Assembly (NCBI RefSeq): GCF_001941425.1
Contig: NZ_CP009244.1
Coordinates: forward strand, 1,240,001 to 1,304,000
Reading direction: 5' to 3'
Origin: Corynebacterium ammoniagenes DSM 20306
Lineage (GTDB): Bacteria > Actinomycetota > Actinomycetes > Mycobacteriales > Mycobacteriaceae
DNA length: 64,000 nucleotides
Shown here: positions 48,896 to 56,944 of the stretch, one piece after another
Layout: each line of letters opens with the position of its first letter
Position numbering within the stretch: the first letter of the stretch is position 1
Translations under genes and position numbers: made by a program
The notes under the pieces: model-generated
Told to the model about the DNA's origin: nothing
Databases searched by the model: none
Seen by the model: the letters and a program-made list of their open reading frames with translations, nothing else

Positions 48896-48991
48896 TTGCA
48901 CCCATGTTCGACTATTTCGGCCGTCGTGTGGACAACCTTTCGAATACCTGTTATAAATCGAACATAGAAAATCAATCGAACAGTTGCGCGA
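48896..48991. promoter_or_regulatory. cluster of SOS boxes between lexA and divS
   Basis: Against TCGAACA-N2-TGTTCGA: 48940-48955 (TCGAATACCTGTTATA) matches 11 of 14 fixed positions; 48976-48991 (TCGAACAGTTGCGCGA) matches 12 of 14; 48896-48911 (ending ATGTTCGA) matches 11 of 14. A further half-site TCGAACA is at 48958-48964. LexA could control itself and divS from here. Confidence 0.75.
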
Positions 48992-49054
48992 ATGGCTAAT
49001 TCTGGTGTCTAGGAAGATAGATAGTGTCGTTTGCGTAATCGAAAGGACAACACG

Positions 49055-49441
49055 ATGGCTATTGCACTTAATCGCGGAAACGTTAATTCAGCACGATCTT
49101 CATCAGCTACCTCTACGCATGTACGTCGGGTTCCCTCCGCATCCGTATGGGAACCCGCCATGCGGGAGCCGCGTGTCAATCATGTTCGCACTCTTGAGGC
49201 AAGCACTAGAACACTACAGCGAACCACGGTCGAACACGACATTCGTTCCCGAGAATCGCGTCCGCGCGAAACTGCGGGACAATGGGAAAGTGTTCGAAGT
49301 AATCTAGCTCTCGGCGCTGTGTTCGGAGCGGCAGCGATTTTGGGTACTCTTTTTGCAGGTATCAGCGCCCCAGATGAGCCAGCTTCGCCTACCACGAGCA
49401 TTAGTAGTCAGCCGGTCGCGGGCGACGTGCAAGCGCGTTAA
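49055..49441 (+). CDS. divS: SOS cell-division suppressor DivS
   Basis: 128 aa, close to the C. glutamicum DivS length, and in its conserved place divergent to lexA. A basic N-terminal half (Arg-rich, about 20-80) is followed by one membrane helix (about 84-104) and a short Pro/Ser/Thr tail. In C. glutamicum DivS slows division after DNA damage. GAAAGGA at 49041-49047 sets the ATG at 49055. Confidence 0.88.
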   Translation: MAIALNRGNVNSARSSSATSTHVRRVPSASVWEPAMREPRVNHVRTLEASTRTLQRTTVEHDIRSRESRPRETAGQWESVRSNLALGAVFGAAAILGTLFAGISAPDEPASPTTSISSQPVAGDVQAR

Positions 49442-49607
49442 AGGCTTGGCAAACCGCTATATCCCATGGATCCGCAAGCCTACGCAGCACCGCTGATTAC
49501 ATGCTTAGGCGGTCCATTGTGGTTTGCATGTGGGCAGTAGACTAGTTCTAGTATTCAAACGCCTCACATGGTGAGCTAGTGTCAGCAATTCTACGTAAGG
49601 ACGCTCG

Positions 49608-50063
49608 TTGTTCTGCCCATTTTGTCATCATGAACAATCCCGTGTCATCGATTCTCGCGTCATCGATGCAGGTTCTTCAATTCGCCGGCGCCGTGAGTGC
49701 GCGTCATGCCGGGGTCGCTTCACCACCATTGAAAAAGCCATCCTTTTGGTGGTCAAGCGTAATGGCTTAGCGGAGCCGTTTAGCCGCGATAAGCTCATCC
49801 GGGGCGTGCGACGCGCGTGCCAAGGACGGGACGTCAGCGATGATTCTCTCAAGCGTCTGGCTCAAGAAGTAGAAGAGCGCGTGCGCAGCCACGGCAGCTC
49901 ACAAGTCAACGCCAATGAAATTGGCCTGGCCATCTTGGACCCACTGCGGGACCTTGATGAAGTGGCTTATCTACGCTTTGCATCGGTCTATAAATCTTTC
50001 GACAGCGCTGACGACTTTGAGTCTGAAATTCGACTCATGCGACGCCGCGAACGCGACGTCTAA
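49608..50063 (+). CDS. nrdR: transcriptional repressor NrdR
   Basis: 151 aa. Zn ribbon cysteines Cys3, Cys6, Cys31, Cys34 (MFCPFC ... RECASC), then an ATP-cone domain. Controls ribonucleotide reductase genes. The start is TTG at 49608, because the zinc-ribbon begins there; TAAGGA lies about 6 nt upstream. Converges on hrpA. Confidence 0.95.
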   Translation: MFCPFCHHEQSRVIDSRVIDAGSSIRRRRECASCRGRFTTIEKAILLVVKRNGLAEPFSRDKLIRGVRRACQGRDVSDDSLKRLAQEVEERVRSHGSSQVNANEIGLAILDPLRDLDEVAYLRFASVYKSFDSADDFESEIRLMRRRERDV

Positions 50064-50088
50064 GTCTCATGTCAAGGCAGTGGGCTAG

Positions 50089-53000
50089 TTAAAGCTTGTC
50101 CACCGCCTTTTGTATGCGTCGCAGAGAGACAGCATGAGCGGTTCCAAGACGCTGGGCAAACAGGGAAACGCGAAGCTCTTGAATCATCCACCGGATAGCT
50201 TTCACCTCGCGTGATTTCACGCGCCCCGCCGGAAGGTTGCGCAACTTGTTGTCGAGGTAGGCCTTGGCATTTTCCACCTCAGCTTGGCGGTCTGCATCCT
50301 TATCAGGATCAACGCCCATTTCTTCCAAGCGGATACTCATCGCCTGCAGATAGCGGGGCAAATGGCGCAGGTGTTCAATCCCATGAACCGTAATTGCATG
50401 CTTGGGCAGCAAGAACTCCAGCTGCTTGCGCATGTCATCAATAGCCGGCCCAGTCCACTTCTTGAGTTCATCAGCAACACGAGCGTACTGCACCAAAGCA
50501 GGTGCCAAGGCCACCACGGATTGCCGCACACGCCCTGGAACCTTCGGCTTAACCTGTTCTTTGAGCGCCGTAAATTCCTCAGGAGTACGCACAGGTCCGC
50601 CGGATTCCATCATCACGTCACGGATTGCCGCGACGCGGGCATCGTTGACTAAAGCGTCTGCGCCATAGTTATCAATGGCAACGCGTTGCTGCAACGGTAG
50701 CCCCTTGATCATCTGGGTGGTGTTGACCGTGATCTCACGCATCAGCAAGGTCAGCGTCGTAGTAATCATTGCCGAGTCAGCCGCCGCCTTGGTGGCGTGG
50801 ACCTTGACCTCAATACCCTCAGGCGTTGCTACGAGCGCCGGATAGGCCACGACCTCATGGCCGTCAACGACGGTCGCGACTTCTTCGTCGATGCTTCCAA
50901 GGGTATCTTCTGTCCACTCGGAGACTGCTGCAGATTCTTTCGCTCGTCCAAGTTGTGACATGGAAGAACTAATCGATCCCGCTTGGCGTTTGACCAACTG
51001 TGCCAAGGCACGGTCAGAGTCGATGACTTGGCCCTTCTTATTGACCGCAGCAAAGTTGAACTTCAAATGCGCAGGCAAAGCTTCTGGCCGGAAATCGGAA
51101 GCTGAGATGCCAGAGCCGCCTAATTCTCTTAAGACATCGGAAAGTTGCTGGACCAAGCTGCCTTGATAAGGAATCAGCTTATCCAACGCCCGGCTGGCAA
51201 ACTCAGGAACTGGAACCACGGAGCGTCGCAAAGCCTTCGGCAAAGTACGCATTAGTTCTGTAACCAGCTCTTCACGAAGACCCGGCACCAACCAGTCAAA
51301 GCCGTCATTGTCGAGACCAGCCAGCAAAGGAACCGGAACCATGATGGTTACGCCATCCATCGGATCTCCCGGCTCAAAACGGTAGGTCAGCTCATAATCA
51401 ATGGAACCTTGCTTCCAATGATCTGGAAAAGCATCTTCTGTAACCGTGGAGTCATCATTGAGGAGTGCTTCTGGGTCGAAGTCCAACAGCGTGGGATTTT
51501 TCTGGCGTTCCTTCTTCCACCAGGAATCGAAATATCGTCCAGTTGTGACCTTGGCAGGAAGGCGTTTGTCGTAAAAATCAAACAGCGTATCTTCATCGAC
51601 CACGATGCCGCGACGACGTGCCTTCTCTTCGTACTGACTGGCGTCTTCTAGCTTCTTGACGTTTTCGTGAAAGAAGTGATGATGCGTATTCCAATTTCCA
51701 CCGATAAGCGCTTCACGAATGAACATATCGCGTGCAGCAACGGGATCGATGCGGTGATAAGGCACCGTCCGGTCAGCAACGACCGTGACGCCATACAAGG
51801 TTGAACGCTGGGTGGCCATTGCAGCTGCGCGCTTTGAGGACCACGTGGGCTCCGAGTAATTGTGGCGCAGCAAATCGCCTGCGAGGGCTTCGACCCACGC
51901 CGGTTCAATCTTGGCGACATCGCGTGCCCAGAGCCGAGATGTTTCGACCAGCTCAGCGGCCATGATGAATTCCGGCGGTTTCTTAGCTAGAGCAGAACCA
52001 GGGAAGATGAGGAATTTCGTGTTCCGAGCACCATAAAATTCCTTGGAATTGCCGTCACGGGCGCCGATATTCGACAACAGCCCAGAAAGCAGTGATTGGT
52101 GAATATTGTCGTCGTGGCGCTTGGTCTCCGTAGCAGTCCAGCCCAATTGCTTGGCAACACTTTGCAATTGGCGAACGAGATCAAACCACTCGCGGATTCG
52201 CATGTAGTGCAGGAATTCCTTCTTCATGCGCTTGCGGAACGCGTTGCCCGACATTTCGCCGCGAGAGTCTTGGATGTAATCCCACAGCTTGAGCATGGAC
52301 AGAAAATCTGAGGTCTTGTCCTTAAACCGTGCGTGGGCCTGATCTGCTTGGGCTTGGAACTCAAGCGGACGCTCGCGGACGTCTTGAATAGTCATTGCCG
52401 AGACGATAACCATCACATCGCTTAAAACCCCGAGCTTTTGAGACTCTACCAGCATGCGAGCCATGCGCGGATCAACGGGGATTCGCGCCAAATCCCGGCC
52501 GATAGAGGTCAGCTTGGGCAGTCCTGCTTCCTCGGTATCTTCTAATGCGGAAAGCTCATGCAGCAGCATAAGGCCATCGCGAATGGCTTTGGTCTCTGGG
52601 GGTTGAACGAACGGGAACTCCTCAATTGCGCCCAAGCGAAGCGAGACCATCTGCAAGATGACGCTGGCCAAGTTGGTGCGCAAGATCTCCGGATCAGTAA
52701 ATTCCGGACGAGACTCGAAGTCTTCTTCGGAGTAGAGGCGAATCGCAATACCATCTGCCACACGACCACAGCGTCCGGAGCGCTGATTAGCCGAAGCTTG
52801 TGAAATCGGCTCAATGGGCAGGCGCTGAACTTTAGTGCGAGTGGAGTAGCGAGAGATTCGTGCCGTACCGGTATCGATCACATAGTGAATACCAGGGACG
52901 GTCAAGGATGTTTCCGCAATATTGGTTGCTAGAACGATGCGGCGACCGGAATGCGGGCTAAAGACGCGGTGCTGTTCTTGATTAGAAAGCCGACCAAAGA

Positions 53001-54015
53001 GGGGAGTAACTTCCACCCCGCGCCAGTGACGGGCTTCAATTGCCTCCATGGCATCGCGGATATCGCGCTCTCCTGGAAAGAAGCACAGAATATCGCCATT
53101 GCCTTCTTTCATAAGCTCGGCGATTGCTTCACATAAGCCATCGAGTGGATCTTGATCGACTAATTTTCCATCGACTTCAAACTGCAATGGGCGATATCGA
53201 ATTTCGACGGGAAAGGTTCGTCCGGAAACCTCAATGATGGGGGCAGGTTTGCCGTCCTGGTCCGCGAAGTGCTCCGCAAAACGTTCGGGATCGATCGTTG
53301 CCGAGGTGATGATGACTTTTAGATCTGGGCGGCGGGGGAGAAGACGCTTTAAATAGCCCAAAAGGAAGTCGATATTGAGCGAACGCTCGTGGGCCTCATC
53401 GATGATGATCGTGTCATAGGCATTAAGGAAGCGGTCTCTTTGCATTTCTGCCAGCAAGATACCGTCGGTCATCAACTTCACCGCGGTGGTGTTGGTAACA
53501 CGGTCATCGAAACGAATGGCATAGCCGACAGACTCTCCCAAGTCTTGCCCTAATTCATCCGCGATGCGCTCCGCCACGGTGCGAGCTGCCAGTCGGCGTG
53601 GCTGGGTATGGCCAATTAGCCCGCGGCGCCCACGGCCGAGTTCCAAACAAATCTTCGGAATCTGCGTGGTTTTACCCGAACCGGTTTCACCAGCGATAAT
53701 GACGACCTGGTTATTCGCAATCGCGTCGGCAATGTCGTCTTTGCGTTCACTAACCGGTAAAGCTGCAGGATATTCCAAGGTGGGCACGTGGGCATCGATA
53801 AGCTCAATGCGCTGTGCTGCCTTGTCGATATCTGCGCTAATGGCTGAAAGCGCTTTCGGGGCGCGTGCTTTAGAGAGGCGACGGCGAAAAGACCGTTCTT
53901 CAGTCAGTGAAACGTGCGCTAGACGCTCATATAATTCTCGACGCGTCGGCGCACTGGGGGAACTATCGCGGTGTGAGTTACTCATGGCTAGTGGAAAATG
54001 ATACCCGTTATCCAT
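50089..54015 (-). CDS. hrpA: ATP-dependent RNA helicase HrpA
   Basis: 1308 aa. DEAH-box helicase: GETGSGKTTQ at about 109-118, DEAHERSLN, SAT, QRSGRCGR (motif VI), then HA2/OB-fold and the long DUF3418-type C-terminus. Roles in ribosome-collision rescue and mRNA processing in other bacteria. ATG 54015 has GGGGA 5 nt upstream; ATG 53985 would be the alternative (MSNSHRDSSP). Confidence 0.93.
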   Translation of the reverse strand: MDNGYHFPLAMSNSHRDSSPSAPTRRELYERLAHVSLTEERSFRRRLSKARAPKALSAISADIDKAAQRIELIDAHVPTLEYPAALPVSERKDDIADAIANNQVVIIAGETGSGKTTQIPKICLELGRGRRGLIGHTQPRRLAARTVAERIADELGQDLGESVGYAIRFDDRVTNTTAVKLMTDGILLAEMQRDRFLNAYDTIIIDEAHERSLNIDFLLGYLKRLLPRRPDLKVIITSATIDPERFAEHFADQDGKPAPIIEVSGRTFPVEIRYRPLQFEVDGKLVDQDPLDGLCEAIAELMKEGNGDILCFFPGERDIRDAMEAIEARHWRGVEVTPLFGRLSNQEQHRVFSPHSGRRIVLATNIAETSLTVPGIHYVIDTGTARISRYSTRTKVQRLPIEPISQASANQRSGRCGRVADGIAIRLYSEEDFESRPEFTDPEILRTNLASVILQMVSLRLGAIEEFPFVQPPETKAIRDGLMLLHELSALEDTEEAGLPKLTSIGRDLARIPVDPRMARMLVESQKLGVLSDVMVIVSAMTIQDVRERPLEFQAQADQAHARFKDKTSDFLSMLKLWDYIQDSRGEMSGNAFRKRMKKEFLHYMRIREWFDLVRQLQSVAKQLGWTATETKRHDDNIHQSLLSGLLSNIGARDGNSKEFYGARNTKFLIFPGSALAKKPPEFIMAAELVETSRLWARDVAKIEPAWVEALAGDLLRHNYSEPTWSSKRAAAMATQRSTLYGVTVVADRTVPYHRIDPVAARDMFIREALIGGNWNTHHHFFHENVKKLEDASQYEEKARRRGIVVDEDTLFDFYDKRLPAKVTTGRYFDSWWKKERQKNPTLLDFDPEALLNDDSTVTEDAFPDHWKQGSIDYELTYRFEPGDPMDGVTIMVPVPLLAGLDNDGFDWLVPGLREELVTELMRTLPKALRRSVVPVPEFASRALDKLIPYQGSLVQQLSDVLRELGGSGISASDFRPEALPAHLKFNFAAVNKKGQVIDSDRALAQLVKRQAGSISSSMSQLGRAKESAAVSEWTEDTLGSIDEEVATVVDGHEVVAYPALVATPEGIEVKVHATKAAADSAMITTTLTLLMREITVNTTQMIKGLPLQQRVAIDNYGADALVNDARVAAIRDVMMESGGPVRTPEEFTALKEQVKPKVPGRVRQSVVALAPALVQYARVADELKKWTGPAIDDMRKQLEFLLPKHAITVHGIEHLRHLPRYLQAMSIRLEEMGVDPDKDADRQAEVENAKAYLDNKLRNLPAGRVKSREVKAIRWMIQELRVSLFAQRLGTAHAVSLRRIQKAVDKL

Positions 54016-54178
54016 GCCTTTCCCCAGTTATTACGACATGAGAACAATCCGCCGAAAATGCCTATGCGAAATCGCAGGGTGTGTATTGACACGGTAACGT
54101 GATTAGAGGCGTATTTAGAGCACTCAAGGCGTAAATTCTCGTGCAGAGATGAGCCGATGATTGGAGAAGGAGAGAGAT

Positions 54179-55207
54179 TTGAGCACTCCATACAATGGTA
54201 GCAACGACGGCTACGGAGATAATGAAAACGACGGATTCGGGAACTTGCCGCGCTACGGTTCCACCGATCACCCCGAAGACCAGCCGGGATACGGCAGGTC
54301 AGACCAACCTTATTCTTCCGGCTACGACTCTGCCTATGGCTCGCAGGGCTACAGCGGTGCGCAATTCGGTGGCCCGGGCTACTCGGAACAGCCGTATTAC
54401 GGCGCAAATCCCCACGACAACCTCGTAGCAACCAATGGCAAGCTGCAGATTTTTAACGCCATCGGATTCGGTTTCAAGCGCACATTTTCCAATGCCAAGC
54501 TGTGGCTGTTGGGCTCTGTCGCTTTTATTGCCTTTACGATGGTCCTGGGCGCAATCGCAGGTGCATTGACCGGCTCTGGTTCAGAACCTTCTCAGGTCGG
54601 TCCGGATATCACCGGCAACTTCTTAAGCCTGATTTCACTATTGCTCATGCCATTTATCTACCGTTTGGCGACCAAAGAAGTAGATTCGCGTGCTACCGGG
54701 TGGTCTACGATCGGCAAAGACGTTCACTATTGGCCGACTATTGCCATCACCATTATTTTGTGGCTGATTGGCCTGGTCTTTTCATTCATTTTCGTCGATC
54801 AAGCCCTCAACGGGCTCTTAGCTGATCTGGACAGTGCGGCTACCAATGACACCGCAGAAATGGAAGCTTTAGCGGCGGAGATGGGCAGCTTCTTCGGACT
54901 TATTTCTCTGTTGATGCTTGCTACGTTGTTCTTAACCCCGCTGTACCAGCTCATGGTGTGGTACGCCGCCGACGGTCGCGGGGGCATTGGGCAGGCAATT
55001 GTCCAAGGATTTAAAGCTGGCGCGTCCAACTACCTGCGCCTAGTGGGCTTCAATATCGTCGTCAGCATCATCATGATGTTCGTCATTATTGTGACACTTG
55101 GTCTCGGAACTATTATCGCCTTGCCGATGTACCTGTTGGCGCAAGCCCATGCCTACCGACAAATTGCTGGTGGGCCGGTCCCAGACGACAGCGTTAAGAA
55201 CGCTTAA
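54179..55207 (+). CDS. membrane protein with Tyr/Gly-rich disordered N-terminus
   Basis: 342 aa. Residues 1-85 are Tyr/Gly/Ser/Asp-rich (repeats like SGYDSAYGSQGYSG), a disordered region. From about 90 there are four or five membrane helices with IGFGFKRTFSNAKLWLLGSVAFIAFTMVLGAI and a conserved basic loop ATKEVDSRATGWSTIG. No function assigned. The TTG at 54179 was chosen because AAGGAG ends 6 nt upstream; TTG 54161 precedes the ribosome site. Confidence 0.78.
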   Translation: MSTPYNGSNDGYGDNENDGFGNLPRYGSTDHPEDQPGYGRSDQPYSSGYDSAYGSQGYSGAQFGGPGYSEQPYYGANPHDNLVATNGKLQIFNAIGFGFKRTFSNAKLWLLGSVAFIAFTMVLGAIAGALTGSGSEPSQVGPDITGNFLSLISLLLMPFIYRLATKEVDSRATGWSTIGKDVHYWPTIAITIILWLIGLVFSFIFVDQALNGLLADLDSAATNDTAEMEALAAEMGSFFGLISLLMLATLFLTPLYQLMVWYAADGRGGIGQAIVQGFKAGASNYLRLVGFNIVVSIIMMFVIIVTLGLGTIIALPMYLLAQAHAYRQIAGGPVPDDSVKNA

Positions 55208-55233
55208 AGCACCGTGTGGTGGTGGAACCGGGC

Positions 55234-56199
55234 TTATCCGACCTTCTGTTCCACCACATTGCGGGAGCGAGCTACTGCAGCCTCATAAGCTTGCACGACG
55301 AGCTCTCCGAAGTGCCTAAACTCTTCACCGCGTGCTGCTGAAGCACGGAAGACCAAACCGATCTCTCGCTCGGCGATGACATCATCGCGGAATGTCGCCA
55401 GGCTGAGTTTGTCATTGGTGTACTCGGTGGCAATGGCTGATTCCGGCAGGAGAGTCGAGCCTAACCCGCCGAGCACCAATTGGATAATGGTGGTCAGCGA
55501 GGACGCACGGGTAATCGAATTCGTGGCATCGGCCGGGTTTAAATCAGCGCGACGGCACAGATCCATGATCTGATCGCGTAAGCAATGACCGTCATCGAGA
55601 AGCAAAAGCTCCAAGTCTTTAATCTGCGACAAGGTCACGTCCGTATCGCCGGCCAAAGGATGACCCTCGGGCAAGACAATGGAAAAGCGCTCACGATAAA
55701 GTGGTACTGATACCAGCCCAGAACCTTCTGCTGGCAGCGCAATGACTGCCATGTCTAGCTGGCCATCACGCAACTTCTGAGTCAGGTGCGTTGTTTGTTC
55801 TTCAACAATCCTGGGCTCCAGGCCCGGAAACTGCGTCTTAATATCAGTTAAGATCTGTGGCAAAATATATGGTGCCACCGTGGGGATCATGCCGATGGTT
55901 AAAGGACCTGCGAGCTCACCATGGGCGCCGCGCGCGTGGGTGAGAAAGATATCTGCCGCTTCCAACGTGGCTTTCGCATAAGGCAAAAGGCGCTCTCCAG
56001 CAGAAGTTACGATGACTTTCCGCGTGGAGCGTTCAATTAACTGAATTTCGAGACCTTGCTCGAGCGCCACCAACGCTTGGGAAAGGGAAGGTTGGGATAT
56101 TCTCAACTTTTGAGCGGCTGTACCGAAATGCTTATTCTCCGCAATTGTCACGAAGGTTCGCAGCTGCGCCAGGGTAGGACGGTACTCTTTATCGAACAT
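55234..56199 (-). CDS. oxyR: hydrogen peroxide-inducible regulator OxyR
   Basis: 321 aa. LysR-type HTH (LAQLRTFVTIAENKHFGTAAQKLRISQPSLSQALVALE). The redox cysteines align as Cys206 and Cys215 (DDGHCLRDQIMDLC), nine residues apart, as Cys199/Cys208 in E. coli. Controls peroxide defence. Minus-strand TAGAGT (56212-56207) starts 13 nt before the ATG, predicting a leaderless mRNA. Divergent from ahpD. Confidence 0.93.
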   Translation of the reverse strand: MFDKEYRPTLAQLRTFVTIAENKHFGTAAQKLRISQPSLSQALVALEQGLEIQLIERSTRKVIVTSAGERLLPYAKATLEAADIFLTHARGAHGELAGPLTIGMIPTVAPYILPQILTDIKTQFPGLEPRIVEEQTTHLTQKLRDGQLDMAVIALPAEGSGLVSVPLYRERFSIVLPEGHPLAGDTDVTLSQIKDLELLLLDDGHCLRDQIMDLCRRADLNPADATNSITRASSLTTIIQLVLGGLGSTLLPESAIATEYTNDKLSLATFRDDVIAEREIGLVFRASAARGEEFRHFGELVVQAYEAAVARSRNVVEQKVG

Positions 56200-56398
56200 G
56201 CCTATAACTCTACACGAACCGATTGTGAAAACTATAAATCGCCCTGCTATTGATAACCATTTCAACTAGATGCAGGTGAAGTGGCTATCAGAGACGGTTA
56301 AAGTTACGACTGGCACACATAAGACCCAGTGGGAAATAGTGAATCTGCCGCAATATTATAGGTAGCTAATCCTAAACAATAGATAGCAGGTTGGCGTT
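56200..56398. promoter_or_regulatory. oxyR/ahpD intergenic control region
   Basis: 198 nt, no gene and no ahpC. The ATAG copies at 56358, 56379 and 56383 loosely recall the spaced ATAG elements of the OxyR site, but spacing is off. A -10 for oxyR lies at 56212-56207 on the minus strand. Confidence 0.35.
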
Positions 56399-56944
56399 AT
56401 GACATTGCATAACTTGAAGCAATTGATTCCGGCTTACGCCAAGGACCAAGTGCGCAATCTCGACATGCTTATTTCTTCCACAGTGTTGACTGACCAGCAA
56501 AAATGGGGATGTTTTCTCGTTGCCGCAGCCACGTCATCGAATGACGACTTGCTCAAATACATTGATGCGGAAGCGAAGGAGCATTTAACCGCGGATGCCA
56601 AAAGCGTTGCTTTAGCGTGTGCTACCGCGATGACCCTGAATAACTACGGCTTTAGGGCCAAGCACTGGTTAGGCCAGGACTTTGACGTCGTACGGTTCGG
56701 GCTGCGTAATACAGTGTCTTTAAAGCCCGGTGTTAGCCAAGCGGACTACGAGCTGTGGGCCATTGCTGTCTCCACCGTCAATGGGTGTGAGCAGTGCTTG
56801 CAAGCCCACTTTCGGGAAGGCCAAGTACACGGGCTGGAACCTGCACAGATTTGGCAAGCTGTCCAGATTGCTGCGGTTACCCAGTCCATCGCACACACGC
56901 TGCGCGTGCACGGTGTACTAGGGCAGCAGGACGGCGGCTTTTAG
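56399..56944 (+). CDS. ahpD: alkyl hydroperoxide reductase AhpD
   Basis: 181 aa. Thiol-dependent peroxidase/adaptor. CxxC active site Cys130-Cys133 (NGCEQCLQAH) with His137 and Glu118 in DYELWAIAVS, the M. tuberculosis AhpD pattern. Usually follows ahpC, but no ahpC is next to it here. It converges with the helicase gene, stops overlapping by 4 bp. Confidence 0.93.
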   Translation: MTLHNLKQLIPAYAKDQVRNLDMLISSTVLTDQQKWGCFLVAAATSSNDDLLKYIDAEAKEHLTADAKSVALACATAMTLNNYGFRAKHWLGQDFDVVRFGLRNTVSLKPGVSQADYELWAIAVSTVNGCEQCLQAHFREGQVHGLEPAQIWQAVQIAAVTQSIAHTLRVHGVLGQQDGGF

